Assembly: GCA_964647905.1 (NCBI GenBank)
Contig: CAZYJR010000005.1
Location: 62,001-126,000 of the forward strand
Source: CAZYJR01 sp964647905
GTDB taxonomy: Bacteria; Desulfobacterota; DSM-4660; Desulfatiglandales; HGW-15
DNA: 64,000 nt
Direction of reading: 5' to 3'
The translations under genes were made by a program, and so were the position numbers. Below are positions 51,949 to 60,218 of the stretch, in pieces. The notes beneath the pieces were generated by a model. The model saw only the letters and a list, made by a program, of their open reading frames with translations, had not been told where the DNA came from and did not search any database. Each line of letters begins with the position of its first letter. Position 1 is the stretch's first letter.

Positions 51949-52926
51949 TTAATTCTGCAGAAGCCCTACGGCTTCAACCATCCTCTTTACATTTGCATCC
52001 GACTCCGCCCTCAGTTGAGCAATGCCCTCGGTATCCATATAAATCACATCGAGACCCGAGTCCTTGATCTTTTTCTGAGTCGCCGGGTCTTTAAAGGCCT
52101 TGCGAATCGCCTGATCCAATATTTTCACAATTTTATCAGGGGTCTTGGCTGGAACCACAATGGATTCCCAGAAGGGCATGGTTATATCCACCCCGCCCTC
52201 CTTCATGGTCGGGATCTCAGGGTAAGCGGGATGTCTTTCCTCGCCGGCGATGGCAACAGGGCGGATCTTTCCCACACTGATCATAGCCTTTGCAGGGCCT
52301 ATGGCTACGAACATCGAATCCACATGTCCGCCTGCCAGAGCTGACAGCGACGGGCCCCACCCTTTGAAGGGAACCTGGGTGAACTCAACTCCTGCAACCC
52401 TTGCAAATTGGGATGAGTAAAGGTGATCTATAACACCTGCGCCCGCATTGCCGTTCTTGATCTCGCCCGGGTTTGCCTTTGCATAATCCACAAATTCCTC
52501 CAAGGTCTCCCAGGGAGATTCACTGTTCACCAAGAGAAAGAGAGGCGGGTTGATTATACCTGAAACAGCCTTGTACTCGCTCATCATTACGGGTGACACG
52601 GATGTATACTGAGCAATGGCCGCACTAATGCCGAGAAAGCCCAGGGTGTAGCCATCAGGGGCTGCATCCACCAAAGCTTTGGCCCCAACCAATGATCCGG
52701 CCCCCGGCATATTCTTCACCACCACAGGCTTGCCTAATTCCTTTTCCATTTGAGCCGCCAGGATCCTGCAAGTCATGTCACCGGAGCCACCCGGAGACCA
52801 GGGGACGATCAATGTAATTGGTTTTTCAGGAAACCCGGCCCCGGCAGGCGCCGGTCCCAGGACGAGAACCGAGGCTGCAAGCAGAGCTGAAGCAAAGCAC
52901 AGTTGTTTTGAAAGACGTCCTAACAT
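51949..52926 (-). CDS. tctC: Tripartite tricarboxylate transporter, substrate-binding protein TctC
   Basis: About 325 aa from ATG 52926, which follows GAGGAGGA; the signal peptide spans residues 1-28. The Bug/TctC fold signature is visible: ITLIVPWSPGGSGDMTCR, VVKNMPGAGSLVGAKAL and NAGAGVIDHLYSSQFARV. These proteins capture carboxylates such as citrate, nicotinate-like aromatics or amino-acid derivatives; the ligand here is unknown. Confidence 0.92.
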   Translation of the reverse strand: MLGRLSKQLCFASALLAASVLVLGPAPAGAGFPEKPITLIVPWSPGGSGDMTCRILAAQMEKELGKPVVVKNMPGAGSLVGAKALVDAAPDGYTLGFLGISAAIAQYTSVSPVMMSEYKAVSGIINPPLFLLVNSESPWETLEEFVDYAKANPGEIKNGNAGAGVIDHLYSSQFARVAGVEFTQVPFKGWGPSLSALAGGHVDSMFVAIGPAKAMISVGKIRPVAIAGEERHPAYPEIPTMKEGGVDITMPFWESIVVPAKTPDKIVKILDQAIRKAFKDPATQKKIKDSGLDVIYMDTEGIAQLRAESDANVKRMVEAVGLLQN

Positions 52927-53099
52927 GTTAATCCTCCTCTTGAGTTGTGTTGATGATTTTTCTGGAAAATACGGGTCCTTTCCAACCTCCATACCAAAAC
53001 AGCCGAATTAACCTCCTTCCCCTCTGATGCATCATATCTCTAAAGCAAAAATCCCCATGTGCGCAGCATGTAGGCATTCCTCGCAAGCAAGCACAGGAT

Positions 53100-54407
53100 C
53101 TATCTCAACATCATCTTGGGCAGCAAAAGAGCCAAGTCCGGAAAAAGAGAGATCAGGATCACGATGGCGAATATGGCGAAAAGAAACGGGGCAACGCCGC
53201 GGAAAATGGTCTCCACCGGCACGTCTTTGGCCACGCCCGCCACGGTATATATATTGAGCCCCATGGGAGGTGTTATAAGCCCGGCCTCCATCATCAGGAC
53301 GGCAATCACCCCGAACCATATTGGGTCAAACCCGAGCGCCAGTACGATCGGGTATATGACCGGCATGGTAAGCACCATCATTGAGATGGCATCAAGAAAG
53401 CAGCCCAAAAAAAGATATATAAGAATGATTATGGTCAATATCAGGTAAGGGGAGACCTGCAAGGCCGCGACCCAGCTCGAGGCCTTCATGGGTATGGTAG
53501 ACAAGGCCAGGAAATAGCTGAAGACATTTGCGCCCGCCACCAGGAATAGCACCATCACCGAGATGCGGATGGTGTCCTTGAGCGCCTCGGTGAGGTTCCA
53601 CCAGGTCAGCCTGCCTTTGGCCAGAACGACCACGAAGAGGAGCGTTGCCCCGATGGCCCCCGCTTCTGTCGGTGTAAAAAACCCTAAGTAAATTCCCCCT
53701 ATAACGATTAGAAAGACTGCCAAAGGCTCCCATACCGCTTTAACGGAAGATATTTTCTCTTGAAAACTTACCGTCTCCTTAATAGAAGGAGCCAAATCAG
53801 GATTTATTTTTACTAACAAAAATACTATAAAAAGATACGCAAAAGAGAGCAAGACCCCTGGTATGATGCCAGCTATGAGGAGTTTTCCAATGGATTGCTC
53901 GGTCATCATGCCGTAGACCACGAAGCCGATGCTGGGGGGTATCAGGAAGCCCAGGGTCCCACCTGCGGCAATGCTTCCTGTGGCCAGCCTCGGGTGATAG
54001 TTGAACCGCTTCATCTCCGGCAGAGCGACGTTCCCCATGGCGGCTGCAGTGGCCACGGACGAGCCCGAGACCGCTGCAAACCCGGCACACGCCCCTATAG
54101 TGGCTATACTGAGCCCCCCGGGGAGCCTCCTGAGCCACTTGTCAAATGTGCCGTAAAGTTCATAGGTCATCCTGGAGGTGCCGGCAAAGCTGCCCATGAC
54201 GATGAACAAGGGGATCACTGTATACGGATAGTAGGCCGAGACCTCGTAGGCGGTCCTGGCCAGGACCGGGAGCGCGGCCCCGAAGGAGGTGAGATAGGCG
54301 GTCCCCAGGAAGCCCACCAGCATCATGGCAAAGGCGATGGGCATACCCAGGAACAAAAGCAGAAAGACCAGCAAGGTCCCCACAACACCGGCTACCAGTG
54401 GATCCAT
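53100..54407 (-). CDS. dctM: TRAP transporter large permease DctM
   Basis: This 435-aa DctM protein has about twelve membrane helices. Typical segments include LLFLGMPIAFAMMLVGFLG, the Ser/Ala-rich GSSVATAAAMGNVALPEM, and GCFLDAISMMVLTMPVIYPI. Bases around 53690-53860 inside the gene are AT-rich (about 32 percent in one line) in contrast to both sides. It lies seven bases after dctQ. Confidence 0.93.
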   Translation of the reverse strand: MDPLVAGVVGTLLVFLLLFLGMPIAFAMMLVGFLGTAYLTSFGAALPVLARTAYEVSAYYPYTVIPLFIVMGSFAGTSRMTYELYGTFDKWLRRLPGGLSIATIGACAGFAAVSGSSVATAAAMGNVALPEMKRFNYHPRLATGSIAAGGTLGFLIPPSIGFVVYGMMTEQSIGKLLIAGIIPGVLLSFAYLFIVFLLVKINPDLAPSIKETVSFQEKISSVKAVWEPLAVFLIVIGGIYLGFFTPTEAGAIGATLLFVVVLAKGRLTWWNLTEALKDTIRISVMVLFLVAGANVFSYFLALSTIPMKASSWVAALQVSPYLILTIIILIYLFLGCFLDAISMMVLTMPVIYPIVLALGFDPIWFGVIAVLMMEAGLITPPMGLNIYTVAGVAKDVPVETIFRGVAPFLFAIFAIVILISLFPDLALLLPKMMLR

Positions 54408-54414
54408 AACGTCC

Positions 54415-54888
54415 TCAGGCCCTCCCTACCAGTCTTTTAACAGTGTCCACCAGATCGAGCACCAGCTCCATAAACAGCAGGAACGCACCCACCGCCACCA
54501 AGACCTTGAAGGGCCTCTGGGGGATTCGAAGCATGTCTGAGACCGCGGTTTCCTCCATTCCGACCACCCAACCCTGCCAGGCGAGCAGGCCGATTATCAG
54601 CAGGCTGAGCAAGGTGGTTATCAGCTCCAGGATCAGTCTTCCCTTCTCCGGGAGCCTGGTTATAAGCATTTCCACCCGCACATGCCCTTTCACCTGTTGG
54701 GTGTAGGCCAGGCCGAGGAGGATGATCACCGCCAGCATGTAACTCGATAGCTCCACCGCCCCGGGTATGGGCCGGGCAAGTACGGCCCGGCCCACCACAT
54801 CGACACTCGTGAGGAGCATCATTGGAACGAGCAGGAACATCCCTGCATAGCACACCCAAAGGGTCAGCCTCTGTATCCACTTTCTCAT
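54415..54888 (-). CDS. dctQ: TRAP transporter small permease DctQ
   Basis: This 157-aa protein has four membrane helices and the DctQ pattern with GRAVLARPIPGAVELSSYMLAVIILLG, of which RPIPGAVELSSYML is the diagnostic part. It pairs with DctM in a sodium-driven secondary transporter that uses the DctP receptor. Confidence 0.9.
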   Translation of the reverse strand: MRKWIQRLTLWVCYAGMFLLVPMMLLTSVDVVGRAVLARPIPGAVELSSYMLAVIILLGLAYTQQVKGHVRVEMLITRLPEKGRLILELITTLLSLLIIGLLAWQGWVVGMEETAVSDMLRIPQRPFKVLVAVGAFLLFMELVLDLVDTVKRLVGRA

Positions 54889-54931
54889 GATATGCAGCCC
54901 GTTGATGCCGCCGGAGCGGCGGATGTCGCTC

Positions 54932-55984
54932 CTACCACTCCGATGGACATGCCACGCACTTCACGCCATGCTCCCTGGTGACCTGATCAAAGATCTGCAC
55001 CGCCTTCTTTGCGGGCAGGCCCTTGGCCTCCAGATCCTCCACCCACTTCTTGGTCTCCTCCTGGAAGGCCTCAAACCACTCTTCCTCCTGCTCCTGAGGC
55101 AGTGTATAGATCTCTACCCCGTGGCCTTTGATCTCCTTCATCATCTCATCATAGACATCCCTGGTGAGTCCTCCGGATGTACGAAACGGATTCTGGCAAA
55201 CCTCCATAATGAGAGGCTTTAGGTCGTCCGGGGTCTTATTCCAGCTATTCTGATTCATTATCACCCCTTCGGTAACGCAGCCGAAGGTCGCCAGAACCCC
55301 GTGCTTGGCCACTTCATAGAGGTTGAATCCGAGCACCAAGGGGGGACAGGTGACCAGCCCGTCTATGGTCCCGGTTTCCATGGCCAGATAGACATCCCCC
55401 AGGGGCATGAACACGGGCTCCGCTCCCAGGGCCTTGATGTAATTGGTCTGGTGTCCGCCGGGCGAGCGTATTCTCAAGCCCTTGCAATCCTCGACCGAGC
55501 GAACCGGCTTGGTAGTCCACAAGAACGCCTGGATGCAGCCGTTCAGCTCTATCATCTTCACCCCTTGAAACTCCTCGTGGAGTATCCTCTTGTGCATCTC
55601 GTTCCCGATGTCAGTGGCCACATCCTTTCCGTCCACCCAGGCGGCAAGGGAGAGCACGTCGCTCAAAGGAAACCGGCCGGGCGTCCAGGTCGCCGTGAAA
55701 TACCCCATGTCTGACATTCCTTTGGCCACGATCTCATAGTGCTCCGGCCCTTTGCCCAGGGCGCCCCCGGCGTACATGGTGTAGTCGATCCTCCCGTTGC
55801 TCCTCTTCTTGAGCTCCTCCAGCATAGGCGTCCACACCGTCTGAACCTCCCTGCCCGCGGGCGGATGCCATGTGCTGAACTTCAGGTTCATCTTTGATTC
55901 GGCCGAAACCCCGGCGGGCAGGAACATCAAGCCCGCCATGCCCAAGACCACCAGCGCCGTCGCCCACATCAATTTACCCTTCAT
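54932..55984 (-). CDS. dctP: TRAP transporter substrate-binding protein DctP
   Basis: About 350 aa from ATG 55984 (ribosome-binding site AGGAGG). The signal peptide covers residues 1-28. The DctP core includes FSTWHPPAGREVQTVW, the ligand-binding arginine segment CKGLRIRSPGG and METGTIDGLVTCPP. The TRAP set sits inside the nicotinate-type gene block, so nicotinate or a related carboxylate is a plausible ligand; this is inference. Confidence 0.9.
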   Translation of the reverse strand: MKGKLMWATALVVLGMAGLMFLPAGVSAESKMNLKFSTWHPPAGREVQTVWTPMLEELKKRSNGRIDYTMYAGGALGKGPEHYEIVAKGMSDMGYFTATWTPGRFPLSDVLSLAAWVDGKDVATDIGNEMHKRILHEEFQGVKMIELNGCIQAFLWTTKPVRSVEDCKGLRIRSPGGHQTNYIKALGAEPVFMPLGDVYLAMETGTIDGLVTCPPLVLGFNLYEVAKHGVLATFGCVTEGVIMNQNSWNKTPDDLKPLIMEVCQNPFRTSGGLTRDVYDEMMKEIKGHGVEIYTLPQEQEEEWFEAFQEETKKWVEDLEAKGLPAKKAVQIFDQVTREHGVKCVACPSEW

Positions 55985-56019
55985 TTTCAACCTCCTTGTT
56001 TTGGTTGACACCACCACGC

Positions 56020-56598
56020 CTATCTCAGGCCGTCCTCCTTCTTGGCATTCTCCTTTTCCAGGCCGCCCACTCTGGGGTGGGACCTCCCGCGGTTGGTGAT
56101 AGCCAGGCAGACCACGATCTCGTCCGCCTTGGGGGCGTCGTCCACCCTCACGGTCATGGCGTCGAAGTGGCTCCTTACAAAAGCCGCATCCTTGTAGTGA
56201 ATCGGCACGTCGATCTCAGCTCCCACTCCACCCATCTTCTTGGCGGAAGGGATTATGGCCTTGCCACCGCCCACGGCGTTACGAAACGGCGCGCCCAGCT
56301 TGGGGTGGAGAATTGCTGCCGCATGCTCCCGTTCTCCCGCCTCTCCCACAATCGCCGCCTTGCCGTAGCTCTCCACCTCCTCAGGCGGGACCCCCAGGGC
56401 ATCGACAGCCATCTTCCCCAGGATGTCCCCCAGCTTCTCTCCGGCTTCGATCAGCTCGCTCAGATCCTCTTGGTAGCGCCCTGCGAACGGGTTGCGAATC
56501 ACAGCCATGGCCGCCGCCTTCCTGCCCGGGGGATCGACTTTCCGCCCTCCTTCCATGTGGATTACTTCGGTAGTGGTCACATATTTTCGGATCTCCAT
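56020..56598 (-). CDS. PF06684 (amino acid synthesis) family protein of unknown function
   Basis: 192 aa from ATG 56598, with GGAGGT upstream. The sequence MEIRKYVTTTEVIHMEGGR, AVIRNPFAGRYQEDLSEL and the GVGAEIDVPIHYKDAAFVRSHFD segment fit the family named amino acid synthesis (DUF1185). Its biochemical role is not established. It lies 35 bases before dctP and 42 bases after the ApbE-like gene, within the nicotinate-type operon, so a catabolic role should be considered. Confidence 0.75.
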   Translation of the reverse strand: MEIRKYVTTTEVIHMEGGRKVDPPGRKAAAMAVIRNPFAGRYQEDLSELIEAGEKLGDILGKMAVDALGVPPEEVESYGKAAIVGEAGEREHAAAILHPKLGAPFRNAVGGGKAIIPSAKKMGGVGAEIDVPIHYKDAAFVRSHFDAMTVRVDDAPKADEIVVCLAITNRGRSHPRVGGLEKENAKKEDGLR

Positions 56599-56640
56599 AC
56601 AAAGCACCTCCTTGAAAGCTGGTGATGACGATTGAATCCA

Positions 56641-57498
56641 TCAATTACCGGTAATCATATGCTCTCGGAAGAAATCCGTCATGGCCACCTCACCCTGAAC
56701 GGCCACGAGTGCACCCAAGATCACCCGGGCTTTTACCAACTCCTCGGCCTTTGCCCTGGCGCGGGCGAGAGCCAGCGCCACCTTTTCCTCCGGCATTGCG
56801 TCCATCCCGACGGTGACCGGGAGCCCGGGTATGTCCGTATATGGATCCACCTGCTCAGCCGGGAGTTGAACGATTCCGTCATCCTCCACCATGCTGGCAT
56901 TGGCAATGGATGTGGCTGCAGCGTCGGCAAGGGCGCTCCTGGCGGCAACAACTGTAGCCGAAGATGCAACCCCTCTGGTGAGGCTCCTGCCTCCTATCCC
57001 GCTGGTGGCCACACCCCAGGTTGCCGGGCCGGGATCAAGGGCGATGGCATAACTCATCTCCCGCCGGCGGACATCGGTGCGCACGCCCACCCTGACCGGG
57101 CCCCCTTTGGCGATCCTGACCGCCAAATCGCCTCCGTTGTCCACTGTCACCCTGGGGGCTCCCAAGGCCGCCAGGAAATCGGCCACATGATCGGCAATGG
57201 CGCCAGCCACGGCGGCCATGGGGGTAAGATCCCGGTCGCCCACGGCCAGGACGCTCTCCAGCATGGTCAAGGCCAGGGCTTCAGTTATCCCCTCCCGGGC
57301 CCGCCGGGACCCTCTGCCCAGCAAGGGCCTCTGCGCGGCAACCCTCTCCAAGACCCTGAAAGACTCCTCGGCCGCCGCCACAGACATCCGGGGCATCGGC
57401 CCCTGTTCACCTGAGGCAGATATCACCAGCCTCATAGGCCCGCACTCGGCCAGCACTTTGCCCTGGGGAAGAAAATCGACTCTCGCCTGATAAGGCAT
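56641..57498 (-). CDS. UPF0280 / ApbE-like protein
   Basis: This 285-aa protein belongs to the ApbE-related UPF0280 group. Visible parts are LVISASGEQGPMPRMSVA, VDNGGDLAVRI (the ApbE-type metal/flavin motif with NGGD), and SGIGGRSLTRGVAS. ApbE proteins attach FMN to other proteins; UPF0280 itself is uncharacterised. Its start codon overlaps the stop of the 6-hydroxynicotinate reductase gene (TGATG). Because the E. barkeri reductase carries a covalently bound flavin, this protein is a good candidate for its flavin-attachment factor. Confidence 0.8.
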   Translation of the reverse strand: MPYQARVDFLPQGKVLAECGPMRLVISASGEQGPMPRMSVAAAEESFRVLERVAAQRPLLGRGSRRAREGITEALALTMLESVLAVGDRDLTPMAAVAGAIADHVADFLAALGAPRVTVDNGGDLAVRIAKGGPVRVGVRTDVRRREMSYAIALDPGPATWGVATSGIGGRSLTRGVASSATVVAARSALADAAATSIANASMVEDDGIVQLPAEQVDPYTDIPGLPVTVGMDAMPEEKVALALARARAKAEELVKARVILGALVAVQGEVAMTDFFREHMITGN

Positions 57499-59033
57499 CA
57501 GAGCTGCTCCTCAGCCGATACGGGGTCCAATGCCTCAAAGGGCTTCATGGCCTCCATGTGTCCGCCCATCTCCCTGTAGTCCGCTAGCTTCATTGTGTAT
57601 TCTATGGGGCATATGGTGGCCGGAGTAGGAGTCCAGTAAAAGGATGAGCCCTTCACCTTTGCCACATCCACCATGAAGGTTATTCCGCCTCCGGGCATGA
57701 CAAAGGCCCGGGCACCGCCGACGGTCAGCCGGGCCTTCCCCTGGTGAACTGCCCGGGTCAGCCTGATTGGATACCGCACCACCCCAGCCCGGGCGCTGCC
57801 GCCGGCACCGCCCATATAGAGGGCCGAGACGAGAGAACTCTCGCAACTGCCGGCTATAGCGTCCAAGGCGTCTCTTGCAGCACCGGTGAGCGGAACCTCC
57901 CGGAGCAGCCAATCCCGGCCGAGCTCCAGCATGGCCGCCCGTTCACCCGTGGTCTCGGTCACAAGAATCCTCATCCCCGGGTATCCCGTCTTGTGGTCGA
58001 TTCCTGCAATCACGTCCATCGGACGGGTGATGGAAGTGCCCCCCCACCCCGCTCCGCTGTCCCCGAAGTATCGGCCCGGGGTGCTCGGCCTGAACCTGAG
58101 CTGGACGCCTGAGGGCTTGACCCCTGCGTATCTGCCGGCGGCATGCTCGCTCAAGAGGCCGGTAAGGTGTGAATCGAGCACGACCGCCTCATCGGCCGCC
58201 TGTTTGAGCAGCCCCGCGAAAAGGCCCAAAGTGGCGCTCCCGCATCCGAGCCTCATCTTGCCGGGTCTTTGCCCGTTGATCACTGGCTCCTCGCCCACCT
58301 TGAGCTCCAGCCTGCTTCCTCCCTCCACCCTGAGCTTCACCGGCTTCTTGTTGGCTATATCCGTCACCGTCCTTGCCACCAGCAGGCCGTCCCTTCCCGT
58401 GAGCAGGTTGACCCCGCCGATGGAGAGCATCTTGGAGCCGTACTGCTCGGTGACCACCATCCCCACCTTTCTCTTCCTTGCATAGACAGAGGCCCCCTCC
58501 TCTCCTATGCCCAGATCGGTATCCACCTTTACCATTACCCCGCTGTAGGACAACGGCGCCTCTGTCACCACCGTGACCAGGTCCACCCGGTCCCTCCTGC
58601 CCTGAACAATGTGAGGAGCAGGCCTACAGTCCGGATAAGTGGTCCCTGACCCGATGCCCGTAATGAGAGGGCTCCTTATCGCCTCCTGCGCATCAGGCCC
58701 CGCCGCATCCTCAACGTCCTTCAGGTGATGGAGCGGCGTAAGCCGTACCAGCTCCCCGTTGCGGTTCCTGTACCTCAGACACGCCCCCGGATTGCCTTCC
58801 CTTATCAAGCAGCCTATGGGGCATGCCTCGCACAAGATGGACTGGTCTGGGGGGGTCTTCTCCAGGGTTACAGCCCCCTCCGGGCAGACCCTTGCACAAG
58901 CACCACACTGCGTACAGGCCTCATACGTGACCAAGGCCTTCTTCTCCTTCAACCTGATCGCCCCGAGGGGGCAATCCTGGACGCACACGGAGCAGCCGGT
59001 GCACTTGGCCGGATCAACAGTAACCAAAACCAA
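57498..59033 (-). CDS. hnr: 6-hydroxynicotinate reductase (ferredoxin-dependent)
   Basis: About 511 aa, starting at TTG 59033 or TTG 59027. Two [4Fe-4S] ferredoxin motifs (C11, C14, C17, C21 and C40, C43, C46, C50) and four further cysteines (C68, C71, C75, C85) match the two [4Fe-4S] and one [2Fe-2S] clusters reported for the E. barkeri enzyme. The rest is a flavoprotein-type region (GIGSGTTYPDC, GGVNLLTGRDG, RPMDVIAGIDHKTGYPG). Hnr reduces 6-hydroxynicotinate to 1,4,5,6-tetrahydro-6-oxonicotinate using reduced ferredoxin. Assignment is from recalled family features plus the adjacent enamidase. Confidence 0.83.
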   Translation of the reverse strand: MVLVTVDPAKCTGCSVCVQDCPLGAIRLKEKKALVTYEACTQCGACARVCPEGAVTLEKTPPDQSILCEACPIGCLIREGNPGACLRYRNRNGELVRLTPLHHLKDVEDAAGPDAQEAIRSPLITGIGSGTTYPDCRPAPHIVQGRRDRVDLVTVVTEAPLSYSGVMVKVDTDLGIGEEGASVYARKRKVGMVVTEQYGSKMLSIGGVNLLTGRDGLLVARTVTDIANKKPVKLRVEGGSRLELKVGEEPVINGQRPGKMRLGCGSATLGLFAGLLKQAADEAVVLDSHLTGLLSEHAAGRYAGVKPSGVQLRFRPSTPGRYFGDSGAGWGGTSITRPMDVIAGIDHKTGYPGMRILVTETTGERAAMLELGRDWLLREVPLTGAARDALDAIAGSCESSLVSALYMGGAGGSARAGVVRYPIRLTRAVHQGKARLTVGGARAFVMPGGGITFMVDVAKVKGSSFYWTPTPATICPIEYTMKLADYREMGGHMEAMKPFEALDPVSAEEQL

Positions 59034-59048
59034 ACCCCCTGGGTTGTT

Positions 59049-60218
59049 TCATTTCCCCTTTTCCACGCTTGGCATGCGGGTTGCGGGAGGTGTATTGCGG
59101 CTCTTGGTGACCACAATATCGCCGTCCACCAAGACCATGGATACGCCGGGCACATCACCGGCCTCAATGGCGGAAAGGGCGTCCGTTCCTACAGAGCCCA
59201 TGGGCGCGTCCATCACCACCAGGTCCGCTTCCCTGCCTTCCTCGATCAAGCCCCGGTTCAGCTTGTAGAGGCGGGCGGTATTGCCCGTGGCCATGCAGAT
59301 GGTCTGCTCCGGCCTAAGCAGACTCAGGCTCGCCAGGAGGTTCAAGACCCTGAGGATCCCCAGGGGTACCACACCGGTTCCGGACGGGGCGTCGTTCCCT
59401 ATGATCAGCCGCTCCAGACAGTCTTTTTCCACCACGAGCGATGCAGCCTCCACGGCCACCTTGGGATTCCCGCAATGGACGATCTCCAAGGCCATGGAGG
59501 TTTCCGTGATCAGTTTTTCCACCTCGTCCATGGAAACCGCCGTGGGGCCCCCGTTCAGGTGGGAGACCACATCCGGATCCGCCTCGATCACATCCTCCGC
59601 CGTGACCGTGCTGCTTCCAGGGATAGAGGTCCCCCCGGTATGCATCATAACGGTCATGCCGTGCTTCTTGGCGATTTTGACCAGCGGGGCGGCATCAGAG
59701 GCCGCTTTGATCGAGCCCAGGCCAATCTCTCCCACCACCTTGACGCCTTCGCGGGCCATCTCCTTGAAGTCCTCCTCGACCAGCCCCTTTTCCAAGATGA
59801 CGCTGCCTCCCAGGACCTTCATCCCCCCCGGCCTGAAGCCTGCAAAGGCCTTGGCGACCAGAATTGCCAAGGCCTTGACCCCGGCTGGATCCTTGGATCT
59901 TCCGGGCAGATGAGGCTCCCCTGCTGAGATGGCGGTGGTCACCCCTCCATGGAGTTCACTCTCCAGGAATCCGAGCTGGCTCTGCCTGGGAGTGAAGTCC
60001 CCGGTAACCGGATGAACATGGGAGTCGATCAATCCAGGTGCGACCGTTGTGTCCCTGCAGTCTATCACGGTATCGGCTGCCCCCTGATCCATATCTCCGG
60101 CCGCCCCGACCTTGCTGATTAGACCGTCTTCAATCCAAACCGCATCCGCTGAAAGAATAGGGTTGTTGATGTCCCCGGTCACCAGGGTACCGATATTTTT
60201 AAGCATTACTATTGACAT
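59049..60218 (-). CDS. ena: Enamidase (1,4,5,6-tetrahydro-6-oxonicotinate hydrolase)
   Basis: This 389-aa amidohydrolase closely resembles my recollection of E. barkeri enamidase along its length: KNIGTLVTGDI near the N terminus, the metal motif DSHVHP (H67, H69), LHGGVTTAISAGEPHLPGR, MMHTGGTSIPGSSTVTAEDV, SHLNGGPTAVS, IIGNDAPSGTGVVPLGILR and VVTKSRNTPPA at the end. The enzyme is a binuclear Fe-Zn protein that opens the ring to 2-formylglutarate and ammonia. It overlaps the molybdenum-hydroxylase stop by 10 bases and has a GGAGGAGG ribosome-binding site. Confidence 0.92.
   Translation of the reverse strand: MSIVMLKNIGTLVTGDINNPILSADAVWIEDGLISKVGAAGDMDQGAADTVIDCRDTTVAPGLIDSHVHPVTGDFTPRQSQLGFLESELHGGVTTAISAGEPHLPGRSKDPAGVKALAILVAKAFAGFRPGGMKVLGGSVILEKGLVEEDFKEMAREGVKVVGEIGLGSIKAASDAAPLVKIAKKHGMTVMMHTGGTSIPGSSTVTAEDVIEADPDVVSHLNGGPTAVSMDEVEKLITETSMALEIVHCGNPKVAVEAASLVVEKDCLERLIIGNDAPSGTGVVPLGILRVLNLLASLSLLRPEQTICMATGNTARLYKLNRGLIEEGREADLVVMDAPMGSVGTDALSAIEAGDVPGVSMVLVDGDIVVTKSRNTPPATRMPSVEKGK

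Noticed and set aside
57498..59033. A generic ferredoxin-domain protein annotation for the Hnr candidate
   Set aside because: Cysteine layout, length and position between enamidase and an ApbE-like gene fit 6-hydroxynicotinate reductase much better.
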